DNA from: Chlorocebus sabaeus
Taxonomy: Eukaryota > Chordata > Mammalia > Primates > Cercopithecidae
Length of the DNA: 64,000 nt
Reading direction: 5' to 3'
Assembly: GCF_047675955.1 (NCBI RefSeq)
Contig: NC_132915.1
Coordinates: forward strand, 511,001 to 575,000
A program made the position numbers and the translations under genes. The notes below the pieces were generated by a model that worked only from the letters and a program-made list of their open reading frames with translations, did not search any database and was not told the origin of the DNA. Positions 25,307 through 37,044 of the stretch are shown piece after piece. Each line of letters starts with the position of its first letter. Position 1 is the stretch's first letter.

Positions 25307-27211
25307 AATAAAACTATAGTTAGTTTCAGAGGTGGCCAGGCATAGCTCAGCTGAGAGATGGAGGGACAGCTGCTGCCTGGGCACCTGGGCTTAAAGTCAC
25401 CTTGAAGGGACTGTGGGTTTTTAGAGCCCTTTGATCTTGTCAGTCTTCCAGCCTGGCCACAAGCTGGCCTTAGCAGTCCGCGGCCCGTGTGCGTCTTTTG
25501 ACAATGTCACTGTCATGGGATGGATGCTCCCTGCGATGTGGCAGATCATGCAGTCCAGTGTGCTACTTGCAGAAAGTGGCAACATCTCTGTGTACTTTTT
25601 ATTCAGAAGCTAAGTTGCTGGTTAGTTGAACACCACAGATGTATGAGCTGTCTTCGGCCTAAGAGTGGGCATGAAAATTGTAGCAAACCCACAGAGGCTT
25701 TTAAATTCTAAAAAGACCTCACAGCAGTATTATTGATTTGGTGTTAAATAGCTGTTTTACGAAGTTTCAGGATAATATTTTTTTACCCCACCTTTTAGCC
25801 TTTATTTTGATTTTTTAACGGGGAGTGGTTTTCCTTTATCAATCCCTAACCATTTTATCTTAAGAATTCTTCCTGAAGTCATTCTTCATTTCAGCCAGAA
25901 AACTGATTAGTGTTCATTGATAGAAAATGATAGGCTGCACAGTTAACCATGAAAAATATTTTTCTCCTTGGCACCTAAAGGTTGTCAAAAGTATTACCAC
26001 ATGCAATTAAAGAGAGTGGGTGGGATTTTATCGTCTGAGCTGACGGTATACAAGCGCCAAAGCTCGATGAATTCAGGTATTTTCCCGGAGGTTTAACTTG
26101 CGTTTTTTCTCATAAGATATTCACATTTCTTTTCCACTCCTAATTTTGTGGCGTAAAATAAAACATAACTTTTGTTCTGGACACAGTTTCTTATTGCTGA
26201 AGGACTTAGGAGAGAGCATTTCAGGAGTAGGAATGGTCCTGCTAGTGAAACTGAGAGGAAAAACCCTGGAGCACCATTTGCTCCTCTTCAGCCGCTGTCT
26301 GCGGCCTTCAGCTCTCCTGGGGAAGGGCCGTGCTTACTGCTGAAGAACTGCGGCAACAGTAGAAGGGGCTTGTCTAAGTAGTACCTGTCAGTGCAAGTTA
26401 ATACATTCCTGAGGGTTTACTTGGCTTCACTTCCTAATTTACGGTGATCTCGACCGGCTTTCTGCCTTGAGACCCTGAGTGTGATGCCGTGGTGCGGAAG
26501 GCTGGCACCTCAGGCACGTATGAGATGGCGTGGAGCTCCTTAGATGAAAGGTGCTCAGTGTGGGAAATACAGTGATGTGAGAAACCTTCCATCCAGCCAT
26601 CTGTCCATCCATGCTCCATGCAAGCAAGTTCTCGGCCTCTTGGGCCTGTCTCTCCCACACCAAAATATATATACTGTCCTGATGCAGGAGAAGAACCTAC
26701 ATTTTCTTGGGGGGGAAAACGGGCATTCAAGCAAGATGAAAAAATAAAAACACAACGCTTTCTTTCCAGTTATACCAAAAGTGATGATATAACTAAACCC
26801 ACTCCCTGGAAAACTAGATGCCATCAACCTTGAATGACAGGGTGTATAGGAAGGAGCCCAGCCCAGACTGTAGGTGAAGGAACATGCTGTTTTCCAGCAG
26901 CTGCAGCTTAGCATGCATTAGGTTGTGAATTCTGCACTTTGGTTTCTAGGCAACTTGCACACATTTTAAATCTGAATATAAACACACACATACACCCAAA
27001 ACTGAATGAAACAATAAAAAACCTAATGATACAAACCATGTTTGCCACAGTCGCAGTAACTATAGCAAACAAATCCAGGCCACGACCTGGCTAAGTAGAG
27101 ATTCTGGTGGTTAGACCTAGGAAATAAAGACACAGCAGCTATAAATAACGTCTTTTGTTGCACAGTGACTAGTGTCTGTACAACGCGAGCACATCAGGTG
27201 TGCTCTGTCTC

Positions 27212-27292
27212 CAAGGCCCCCTGCAAGAGAAGGCATCTCCTCAAGGGAACAAGTTTTGTTGTTCAGGGAGATTTCATTTCTTTTCCTGTTCT
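27212..27292 (+). repeat. Local duplication, copy A
   Basis: CAAGGCCCCCTGCAAGAGAA through GGGAGATTTCATTTC recurs at 28291. Two substitutions are seen over the first 69 bases, and an extra TTTT precedes the shared CCTGTTCT. Confidence 0.9.
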
Positions 27293-27863
27293 TTTAATTA
27301 GTCTTACATTAAGATTCTTAGAAGTTGTACATCTTCCCAGTGCCAGCAGCAAGCTCGGTAAGTCCAGGTTACTTCTAGGTGGACGGGTCCGACCCAAAGG
27401 GTGCTCATCAGTGCCTCCGTTGCCACCAGGTGGGAGGTGATAGGAGCAGTTCTGGGGTGTGGCTTCATATCTATACTGGAAATTGGGACTTGCAAACGAC
27501 CTCGATGAGTTCACAGATGAAGAAGGTTTAATAGGATTACCAGTAAATTTGGCAATTGAAATGATCCTGTTACACCAAGCACTGTTTAGATTCGTGTGCA
27601 GAAGTGACCAGCTCCGGGTTTGAGAGAGGGTTATTGTGGGCCTTCTGGATGGACAGAAGTCAAATGGAATACATGTGAGCATGTGTTCAGTGCCTTTAAA
27701 TATTGAATAGCGTAATGGTGGAGTTAACATGGGATTGGCCCGTGCTGTTGCAGTCTGCATCTTGAGCAACATGGATCAACTGAGAATGGTCCAAAGAAAA
27801 GTAATATTGCGGGCATGAGAAAAATAAGACCTATGGGAAAATTTTTTTAAAACTGAAATTGTT

Positions 27864-28172
27864 GGCCAGGCACGGTGGCTCATGCCTGTATTCGCAGCAC
27901 TTTAGGAGGCCGAGGTGGGCAGATCACTTGAGCCCAGCAATTTGAGACGAGCCTGGGCAACGTAGTGAAATCCCATCTCTACCAAAAAAAAAAAAAAAAA
28001 AAAGTAAAAAATTAGGCAAGTGTGATGGCACACGCCTGTAGTCCCAGCAGCTTGGGAGGCTGAGGTGAGAAGATCACCCGAGCCCCAAGAGGTCCAGGCT
28101 ACCGTAAGCTGTGTTCACGGCCTGCACGCCAACCTGGGTGAGAGAGCGAGACCCTGTCTCACAAACAGAAAA
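27864..28172 (+). mobile_element. Alu (AluJ/Sz-like)
   Basis: It runs from GGCCAGGCACGGTGGCTCAT to CCTGTCTCACAAACAGAAAA, with an expanded central A linker of about 20 A. It lies between the two copies of the local duplication. Confidence 0.92.
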
Positions 28173-28290
28173 CTGGGTCATAGTTTTAAGGAATTCCTAT
28201 CCTATAATTAAATACATTTAACATAAGTAAGGTTTCTCTCAAAAGCTTTAGGCAGGCTGTATAAACAGAAACGACTTGTGAGCTTGCTAG

Positions 28291-28366
28291 CAAGGCCCCC
28301 TGCAAGAGAAGGCCTCTCCTCAAGGGAACAAGTTTTGTTGTTAAGGGAGATTTCATTTCCTGTTCT
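28291..28366 (+). repeat. Local duplication, copy B
   Basis: It has the same sequence as 27212-27292, about 1.08 kb downstream in direct orientation. The neighbouring bases do not match between copies. Confidence 0.9.
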
Positions 28367-28411
28367 ACATGTCCATCCCTACATGTCCAGCCCCTACTGT
28401 GGACATGTTTC

Positions 28412-28439
28412 TTCATTCATTCATTCATTCATTCATTCT
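28412..28439 (+). repeat. (TTCA)n microsatellite
   Basis: About seven ATTC/TTCA tetramers occur in a row. Confidence 0.9.
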
Positions 28440-30665
28440 TCATGTTAACTTTAAGAAATCTTTAAAATAGCCACTGGGGTTCTCTATTGTCAAGAACAAT
28501 GATCTGTGACGGCAGACGAAGATTGCTGACTTTTTGTTTAGAGTTTGTAAAAACAGGTTCCAGGATGTTAAATTTTCATAGTTATTGCATGACTGATGTA
28601 TTTCCTTTTCCCACAGAACTAAAGCGTGTTAAAGATGCTATTGGAGTTAATAAAAATAGCATTGGGGCATTGAAGAGGAGCTCAGAGGCACAGGCCTCAT
28701 CAGCCCTGCTTTAATACCTGGGAAGCAAGAGGTTACAGGTGGCTTCTCCTCCCTCCCAGGGGACCTCAGTGGGTAGAGGAGAGAGGAGGCACCGTCAGGG
28801 CACTGTGAGGCCAGAGCCACACCAGGGGATTCTGCTGCCCCAGTCCCTTCCCACAGGCTTGTTCGTCCGTTGACAGGAACAGTTGCACATACAAAATCAA
28901 CTTTGCTTTCCCATCCTCTGTAAACTGTAGTGCCCAGCCTCTTTATTGTGTATTTTATGATTCCCATTTAGAACTATATTGCTACCAGGAATGGTGTCTT
29001 CAGAACTGGAGCAGAAGAAAGGCTGTGTACCACGGTGTGTGATCCTGCTAATAAAGTGGATGATCAGACACAAAGCCAAGTTCATCTTCCCACCTTAGGG
29101 CCGCCACAGAGCCACGTGGTAACCCCCTTTCTCTGAAGGAACGGCGTGAGGCCCAGGCCATGTGCATTTCCCTCTGGGCTGCCTCCCCTGACCCCAGGAT
29201 TCCAGCTCTTCCTCAGAAGTTGTCTCCGCCTCTGCGATGAAAGAGGAGAGCAGGGACCTTTCGCCCTCCCCTCCTGTATGTCTTTCTGACCGGGTGCCCC
29301 CAGGATGCCTATTGCTGATGGGCACAGGCATTCCCAGTTCCCTCCTGGCCCAAGCTCCTGGAGGTGGGGCCACACATGACAGAGCTACACCCAGCTCGTC
29401 CTCTCTCTTGCAAAGTGCAGGATCAGAAGTTTGGATTTTCCTAGCTCCTCCTGTGTTTTTGCAGCTCCAATGACAGCAATGCCAAATGATAAAATATGCC
29501 AAAGATAAAAATATTGTTCCAAGTGGAGATGAGCTGCAAACATTCCTTTTCTGATAGAAAACACGGTAAACAGTCTCGCTTCCTCAAAGATTGTGCCTGG
29601 AAAGCTATGGCTGGCTAATCGTTTCCCTTTAGAAAACATAACAGTGTGAACTTCAGAAAATACCATAATCAGGGAGTTTCATGACAGAGTTAAGTCTCCA
29701 CACCAAAAAAAAAAAAAGAGGCAAGTAATGACTGTTGATCTTGTGGATATATGAATTGCAATAAATAACAGGCTCTCACGTTTTACCGGTTCTTTTTACT
29801 ACTTAGACATTTTGTCAGGCTTCTCAAACCAAAAGGCTCTGTGCCATTCAGGAACTTAGCCAGTTTTCATGTATGTGAGTGAAACATTTGGGGGCAAAGA
29901 AAGACTCCTTTGTAGCAAGAGTGACTTGCACTTTAATCAGTGTAGGAAATGGCCTTATGAGAAGATGGATTTGTGCTAGAAAAATTGAGAATAAGGAAAA
30001 CTATTCAGAAATAAGATTTAAAAAAAAAATTTTCTTTGTGGTAATGTGAAATTGTGATACTGCCAGATTGAGATTGTGAACTGTGTACTCAGAGTCCTCG
30101 GGAGGGTGGGTGTGGGTGGGGGGCGGAGAGGCGAGGGAGAGACACTAAAAACGTACAGTCGGCCAGTCTGTGATCTCACCATATGTGCTGAACTGAACAC
30201 AACTCTTCTGCACTTAATGAAGACTTTAGCCTTGAGGGGTAAATAAAACATCACTAAACAGGGATGGCTTGAATATTTCTTACGGCCGTAATAATTAAAG
30301 CCATGAAAAAGGTGGTGGGGTTATGTTACTCATTAACTGGAATCGCTCTTGGATTGGATCGTGACGTGGTGGCCCCTGGCGCTTTGTTTCATGTTTGTCC
30401 TTTGTTTCATTGACACGCTCTGCCCCGGCCTCCGTGGCGCTGTAAAAGCAGCAGGGCAGTTCAAGAACCAGACCCAGAAGGCCCACAGACCTCCTGTCTG
30501 GCCGCCTTTTCTCCCCTCCCCTCAAACCCAGCAGACTCTTCCACCTCCAGAGCTGAGCCTGAAACCATCTATAAAGCAGCACACTTAGGGATCTGGGAGG
30601 GAATGGGAAGAAACCTTCCTCTCTTAAAAGGAAGCTGATGAATTCAAGTGTAGCCGAGAGATTTT
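28440..30665. other. Intronic, no gene seen
   Basis: An acceptor-like TTTCCTTTTCCCACAG ends near 28616 but no matching donor or coding similarity follows. 28.7-29.5 kb is GC-richer. An A-run lies near 29705. Confidence 0.55.
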
Positions 30666-30678
30666 AAAGGATGTCACT

Positions 30679-30971
30679 GGCCGGGCGTGGTGGCTTACGC
30701 CTGTAATCCCAGCACTTTGGGAAGCCGAGGCAGGTGGATCACGAGGTCAGGAGATCGAGACCATCCTGGCTAACACGGTGAAACCCCATCTCCACTAAAA
30801 ATACAAAAAATTAGCCAGGTGTGGTGGCGGGCGCGAGTAGTCCCAGCTACTCAGGAGGCTGAGACAGGAGAATGGCGTGAACCCGGGAGGCAGAGCTTGC
30901 AGTGACGAAATTGCGCCACTGCACTCCAGCCTGGGCGACAGAGCAAGACTCGTCTCGAAAAATAAATAAAT
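30679..30971 (+). mobile_element. AluY with target-site duplication
   Basis: GATCACGAGGTCAGGAGATC and GAATGGCGTGAACCCGGGAG mark the Y subfamily. The tail is AAAAATAAATAAATAAA. The target-site duplication AAAGGATGTCACT is at 30666-30678, with AAAGGATGTCATT at 30972-30984. Confidence 0.95.
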
Positions 30972-31052
30972 AAAGGATGTCATTGTCTTTAGGTGTTGCA
31001 CCAAACAGGCTAAGAAGCAATGACATTGATTATGAGGAACTTGAAACTCAGG

Positions 31053-31495
31053 TGTATTAATTTCCTATTGTGCTGTAACAAATTACCACAAATATTGTGG
31101 CTTAAAACAAATTTATTATAGTATCTGGAGGTCAGAAGTCCAATATCAGCCTTCATTGGCTAATGTCAGGGTGTCCACAGCACTTTTTTTCTGTAGGCTC
31201 TAGGAGAGAATCTAGTTCCTGGCCTTGTCCAGCTTTTAGGGTTGCCTATATTCCTTGGTTCATGGCCCCTTCCTCCATCTTTAAAGCTAGCATGGTTTGG
31301 CAAAGTCCTTCTCACGCTGCTGTCTTTTTGGTTCTCTTTCTTGCCTGCCTTTTCTACTTATAAGGACCCTTATATGGTTACATTGAGCCCACCTGTATAA
31401 TCCAGGGTAATCTCATAGTTGATTAGCAGCCTTAATCCATCTGGAATTTTAATTCCCTTTTGCCAGGTAATGTGGCCATTATCCTGCCTGTAACC
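31053..31495 (-). mobile_element. MLT1-type LTR (ERVL-MaLR), antisense
   Basis: It begins TGTATTAATTTCCTATTGTG and continues AAATTACCACAAATATTGTG, GGTCAGAAGTCCAATATC, CATGGCCCCTTCCTCCATC, AAGGACCCTTATATGG and ATCCAGGGTAATCTC. This is the complement of a MaLR solo LTR. No internal retroviral sequence is attached. The last part near the TGTGG start is deleted or diverged. Confidence 0.8.
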
Positions 31496-31592
31496 TCAGA
31501 GGATGTTGATAATGTAAAGGGCAGTGAATTGGGGAGTTCATAGGGTCAGATAGTTGACAAATACAGAGTGTAGTATTAGATACGAGTTTTTT

Positions 31593-31735
31593 GGCTGGGT
31601 GCAGTGGCTCATACCTGTAATGTCAGCACTTTGGGAGATCAAGGCAGGAGGATCTCTTTAGTCCAGGAGTTCGAGACCGGCTTAGGCAACAAAATGAGCC
31701 ACCGCCCCCCACATCTACACAAAAATTTTAAAAAG
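31593..31735 (+). mobile_element. Alu left arm only
   Basis: GGCTGGGTGCAGTGGCTCAT through the central A linker (CACAAAAATTTTAAAAAGG) is present, and no right arm follows. A C-rich stretch, CACCGCCCCCCACATC, replaces the usual GTGAGACCCCATC. Confidence 0.85.
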
Positions 31736-32171
31736 GTAGGGGGTAGTTAGTGGCTTTGTAGTTTTCTTACAGCTTCTCATAACTACCATGGGAAAAATAA
31801 TGTATGTGCATACACAGATATATGCTATTATAGTAGAAAAAGTCATTTGTACTTTTGCTTAAATGAAGTTTCTGTTATACTGTAATGTCTAACATGCCCA
31901 CTACTGACTATAAAGAGAAATTTTCAGTGTGACATAAAACTAATTTATAGTTTTAGTTTGAGGGAAATTGGCATTTCTATTTAAAAGAATGATTCAGTTA
32001 TAGTTTTATTGACTTGTGAATAATTAAGTTAATCATTTGCTTTGTCTTGTGACATTTTTTATTTTATAATTTGTACTAACACTTTATAGGAAAACTTCCA
32101 GTTAAAATGATACTCCAGTTTTAACACTGTAAGCATCCTTTTTTGTGCACATATCTGTATAATTTTTAGGT

Positions 32172-32462
32172 TTGTTTTGTTTTGTTTTTGAGACAGGATC
32201 TCAGTTTGTCACTCAGGCTGGAGTACAAGTGGCAAGATGAGGGCGCAATGCAGCCTTAACCTTCCGGACTCAAGCGATCCTCCCACCTCAGCCTCCCAAG
32301 TAGCTGGGACTACAGGTGCATGCCATCATGCCTGGCTAATTTTTGTATGTTTTGTAGAGACAGTTTTGGCCCAGTTTGATCTCAAACTCCTGGGCCCACG
32401 TGATCTACCAGCCTCGGCCTCCAAGTGCTGGGATTGCAGATGTGAGCCGTGGTGCCCAGCCC
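32172..32462 (-). mobile_element. Old Alu (AluJ-like), antisense
   Basis: A dimeric Alu complement from GAGACAGGATCTCAGTTTGT to GAGCCGTGGTGCCCAGCC, headed by TTTTG repeats. Confidence 0.92.
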
Positions 32463-33659
32463 AAAATTTTTGCATAGTTGTAACCGCTGTGTACTTATTG
32501 TGTATTAAGTGGCTTGACCTTCCGTGTTGTCTTTCCCCAGTCATCTAAGACTGTGGGTAATGTGTGCTGCTGTCTACAAGGCCATTGCAGAGTCATCTGA
32601 GGTAACACACGCGAAGTTCTCTGGGAGAAAAGCACCATCTGCATTTGCGTAAAGCAGAGCTGCCGTGGTTAAGCTGTCAACAGCTTCCTAGGGAAAATGC
32701 GAAATAGATACGACATTTACCTGTAATGGTTTTTTTTGCTTGTGAAATTAATGGTGTAAGGCTTAAAAAGTATTATCTTTGAATTTCTCTTTTAAAGTTG
32801 ATTCTGTTTTAACATATTTTCATCATTTAGTTGCTAAGAATCACTGCTAATGGGCACAAATGGAAACTTGGATCCTGCTACAAGACAGGTTACATTAATT
32901 CAAAACTGGCTCCTCTGGATGCAGGTGGGGGTGGGAGTGAGGAGGGATTAAAAGTAAAGACAGCCCAGGCCTGCAAGGAGCTCAGAAATGGGAGCGTCAT
33001 GCGCAGCAGCACTCCGGTAATTCTGCGGTATGGCAGAAAAGCGTCACCGCCCACGTGGAAATGAATGAGAGTAAAATCCATGAAGCAAAGCCTTCATCTG
33101 GAAGGGTAAGATTGGTGAAGGGTTCTTGGAAAACGCGACCCGTTGAATAGTGGTTTGAGTAGAGGGCATTCCAGGCAGAGGGCTGAGTAGGCTGCGGAAG
33201 GGTTTGTGGAAGGGCTGAGGAGTGGATCGGACTGGAAATGAGCAGTGACCTGCACACACAGGCATACGTGTCACTGTCCAGTCCCCAGCGAGAGAGGAGC
33301 GCGGGGTGGGCGTCAGGGAACCCACCTGGTGGTAAGGCAGGCCTGGTGCTCCTCTGGGGCCTGCACTGGAGAGGCGCTGGCAGTAGGGGAGGGGGGAGAG
33401 TGGAGCGCTTCCTTGGCACCTGTAGTTTACATTTGGCGGTTACCTTTGGTCGTTCGTGGGTTGCCTCCGTCCCTCGCGGCGCACATCTCAGGCTGTGCAG
33501 AGCTGGTGTTGAAGGAACATGGGGAGGAGGGTGGGCCGTTTTACATTCAGGCTCAGAAACGGGGGTCTTTAGCCAGAAAGGGCGTGCCAAGGATGGTGCT
33601 GTGTCCTGGCACCCTGGAGAGCTGGGCCTCCCAGAGCTTGTGCCCAGGGTCACAAGATG
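32463..33659. other. Intronic flank of CpG island 1
   Basis: No Alu. An L2-like GGGCATTCCAGGCAGAGGGC lies at about 33162-33181. CpG density rises from about 33470. Confidence 0.55.
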
Positions 33660-34425
33660 AGTAGCCAGGCGGGTTAGACCCCGGTCCGGGTGACTCCGCA
33701 GCCAGCGGCGCCCCTAGCGTCCGCGAACTCACGGTGCTGGGAGGAAAGGAGGCAGGTCTGAAAGGGGGTGTCGTCGCCCGTGGCGGGCGGACCGCGTCCT
33801 GGCAGAGCGGCGGCGCGGGACGGACCGGGCTGGGCTCGCCGGGGCCGGGGCGCTGTGGGGCGGCTCAGGCTGGGCTCCGCTGTCTGCTGCCGACGGGAGT
33901 CGGTGAGAGGCCCCAGGTGCAGCGCGACTTGCCTTTGTGAGACCCCGTGTGCAGGCGTGCCCCCGCGTTGGAGCCAGGCGTTTGGGCGTGCCGGAGGTTT
34001 TCTGGAGCCTGGGCCCGGGCTCGCCTCACCTTGCAGCGCGGTCAGGGATGCTGGTGGCCGGGTCCTCTCCGCGGAGGGCTCTGGTTCGGGCCGGTGCACC
34101 GCCCGGGGGCCTCGGGTCAGGGGTCGCTGTGGCAGCCGCCGCTCCTAAGGGCCAGCTCTTCTCTTGTTTTCCTGTGGATCAGCGTGGTCCTCGTACTTCG
34201 CCTTCACAGAGGCGCTCCAGGGACAGGTGTCCGGCGGCGGCGCTCCCCTGACCCTGGTTAAACGAACATGCAGCCCGCTGGGAGGGGAGCAGCCCCGTGC
34301 CGCCGGCCGCTCGGGGTGGAGAGTGGTCGGGTCGCCGCCGCCCCCGCCGTGAACCACGGTAGGAATGTGCGCAGGTGGCCCGAGCGCTGCTGGCCGGCGG
34401 AGGACTGCGCTGGGCTGGAAAGGAA
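33660..34425. promoter_or_regulatory. CpG island 1, candidate intragenic promoter
   Basis: CpG dinucleotides are dense here while the flanking intron is CpG-poor. On the plus strand a strong donor-like TCG|GTGAGA lies at 33902/33903. A pyrimidine tract ending in CAG (acceptor-like) lies at 34182, and another GT context at 34359. These could define two short non-coding exons, but no transcript evidence is available. No TATA box was seen. The direction of transcription cannot be fixed from sequence, and the island could equally be an enhancer or a bidirectional start. Confidence 0.7.
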
Positions 34426-36794
34426 GATACGAGTTCCCAGATACGGGTTTTTCAAAACAATATATGGACTAGGGCCACTAACTCAGCTTCCAAAAAGCGA
34501 AATGCTGATTATAAAAGTAGCGCGAACAAATAGTATGGGAATCACTTGATAGGTGAAATCTGTGATGTTAGTGAGAGCTGCTTATCTGAAGTGGAAATAC
34601 GCTCAAGACCTCTCGTGGCTTATCCCAAGGCTTACTCTCTACCTCTTAGTTGAAAGCAGAATTGCAAATTTGAGCAACTTAATCGGCAGTGGCTTTTTGC
34701 TTTTAAAAGTACGTGCTAAAATGCTTGTGTGAGCGATGAGACTGATAGCGTAGGTACCTGAAGTGGAGATTTACTTTTGCCAAGAATGTTTTGGTGTATT
34801 TTGTGAAACTTCTTTCTTTCTGTCTCTCATTAAAGAATGTTTGTTTTTTAAAGGTATATAAGAATTTTTCAAACGGACTTAATTTTTAAGGGAATTATGT
34901 TTAATTTTAATGTTCTTATGCATTTGAAAACGTACATAAAGCTTATCAGTGTTCTTAACATTTAAACGGGAGTGTTGTTTGCTGTCCAGAGAGAAATCGA
35001 CCCAGCTAACAATGACTTCTGGATCTGAGTGTGGGGAAGACAGGGAGGATAAGTGTTCTGGGAATATTACAGTTTCTCTGAAGGAGTTTTCTCCCTATAT
35101 TCTCAGTTGCTCACCATGTTTATTTCATCTGCAGAACAAGTGTTTGGGAGTCCTTTCTGTATTTTTACTTCCCAGACACCTGATTTTCTTAGTTTTAAGT
35201 ATTTAAGAATGTCATCTTACTTTCAGGGAACTAAAGTTGTAAGTTCAGGTAGACATATTAGCATTTGAAAGTGCTCACTTTAAAAAAAATTGTTTCTTAT
35301 TCTGTTTAACTTAAAATCGGTTGATTTTCTTGTTTAAAAAATGATTAACTTTTAAAGTGGTTATTACAATTTAAATTGTGTTTAGCTATTTGTCATATTA
35401 ATATTTAGAGAGGCAAATTTAGTTACCAAACGTGGCATTTGTAAGAAAATAAAGTACTAAGTTTTCTATCACATGAACAGTTAAGGATTTCCTTGACTTA
35501 TATATGGAGATATTTTAGCTCACATTTTATAAATGCATGGAATGGTACTGAAAGCCATACTTACCTGAAATGTTTTAAAAATTAAAATCTATTTTTGAAA
35601 AAAGAAATACAGTTTGAAAGTGGAAGACTCTCAGCCTATTTAATGCAAAGTTTTTATAGTGGTGGGGTTTTAATATTCCTCCATTCAGTAGTTCATTGCC
35701 TGATTTTCTTTTTAACCTTTCACATAAACTTTGTTCAGTAATTCTTTAAAATGGATGCAGATTATTTAAAGATCAAATCTGTACTGGCAAAGTAGGCTTT
35801 GTTTTTGATGTTTTGTTTTTCTAAGCACGTTTTAGTTACAATTTTTCTCATCTACAACATTCTAATGTACATTTAAAATTAGAATGAAGAGTTTAACATG
35901 CAGAACTTGTGAATGGACTACTACAGTTTTCTAGGGAAAACTGCCCTGATCAATTCCCTTCCTGAGGTAGGTCCCTATCCTGTGGTTTGGGGCCACATCT
36001 TTCTGGTTTCGTTGTGAAGTGCATTCTAGGAATGCCTGCCTCTCACCTATTCTCAATAAATCACATTCCTCATAATCCTTGTTGGAATTTTTGATTTTGT
36101 TGTTGGGGTCGATTCTGGTGACTTTTATCTACTGAGATTGCTGCAAGATTGGAAATGAGACGGGTTTCTTGTTTGCCATGCAGATGTTCTGGTTGTTTAG
36201 GATGAAGACACCAATAATTAACCATTAAAGCCATCCTTGCACACAGAAAACTGATCTCTGGCATTTTGTTTTTTCTGACTTTAGTGTGAACAATTAGCAG
36301 CCTCCACCAGTGCTGATTAAGGAGTGTATAGATTGTTTATTCTTACGGAAAGCTGCCCTGGGTGGTTTGTTGCTCTTTTATTCACATGATCTGTAAGCTA
36401 TAAGAAAACAGCCTTCTCACACCTCAGCATGTTGCCAATTTCCACCACGTGGTCCAGGAACATTTGTTCTGCAGGAGGGACCAAACTTAAAAGTTTATTT
36501 ATGTATTTATTGGTAAGAATTTTTTTTTTTTTTTTTTTTTAGTTGAAGCCGGCCAGGTCTGGTGTTTTTCCACAGTAATACTAATACCCTTGTGAAATGG
36601 CATGTTTGCTACAGTTTTAAACTTTTTTTCTTAAATACTATATGCAAAGAGAGAAAATTCTCACATTGTGTAAATGAGAGGAGAAATTGCTACAGCTATG
36701 ACTGCCTTTGTTCTCAAAGCCATTTGAATTGCCGGCCGTGTTGGGGCTGGTTTGTACCTTGTGGAAGCGCTGAGATGAGAACTTCTCATTAGAG
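34426..36794. other. AT-rich, repeat-poor spacer between CpG islands
   Basis: No Alu, L1 or L2 was recognised in 2.4 kb of AT-rich DNA, apart from the T21 run. The lack of insertions is notable beside two putative promoters. Confidence 0.6.
36520..36540 (+). repeat. T21 homopolymer
   Basis: Twenty-one T bases in a row, 0.25 kb upstream of CpG island 2. No adjoining Alu was recognised. Confidence 0.95.
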
Positions 36795-36820
36795 TAATTG
36801 CCGGGTGGGAGCGGCCCATC

Positions 36821-36865
36821 CGGGGCGGGGCGGGGCGGGGCGGGGCCTGGGCGCAGGGGCGGGGC
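36821..36865 (+). repeat. GGGGC pentamer array, G-quadruplex motif
   Basis: Five consecutive GGGGC units run from 36822 to 36846. A second GGGGCGGGGC block follows at 36856-36865. Four or more runs of four G separated by single C meet the standard G-quadruplex pattern, and each unit also forms part of an Sp1 site. Confidence 0.85.
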
Positions 36866-36874
36866 GAGGTGCGG

Positions 36875-37044
36875 GCAGCCAAGATACTCGCGGGCGGGCG
36901 CGGGGCCTGGCCTGGAGACTGACCGCGCGGGGCGACCGGAGGGACCAGAGGGACGGGAGCAGCGCGGCCTCCCCGCCCTCTCCAGCCTCGGCTTCGCGCG
37001 GCCCCACGCCTGCCTCGGCTGCTAGCCCGTGCTGCCGCCGCCAG
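36875..37044 (+). other. Candidate non-coding first exon
   Basis: The segment lies just downstream of the GC boxes and ends in CCGCCGCCAG followed by GTGACG, a good donor context. I see no ATG in it on the plus strand, so it would be an untranslated exon. The left border is a guess because broad CpG promoters use many start positions. Confidence 0.4.

Larger units (their letters stand above)
24406..27211. other. Intronic, microsatellites only
   Basis: Besides the pyrimidine and TG tracts, no repeat family or exon was recognised. The cysteine-rich frame at 25520-25711 is discussed among rejected items. Confidence 0.6.

Noticed and set aside
25520..25711. Cysteine-rich frame with VQCATCRKW and a later HENCSKP, recalling a CW-type zinc finger
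   Set aside because: The tryptophan before VQC and the usual spacing are missing, and the frame has no splice sites or paralogue I can name. A translated search against CW-domain proteins would decide.
28601..28714. Acceptor-like CCTTTTCCCACAG followed by an open frame with IGVNKN, recalling the AOPEP segment before the exon
   Set aside because: Only a few residues agree. The basic stretch that should follow is absent, and the frame stops without a donor.
32997..33653. 218-codon minus-strand open frame heading away from CpG island 1, a possible de novo gene
   Set aside because: It begins with GTG, not ATG, and I see no methionine inside it. There is no family resemblance or splice support.
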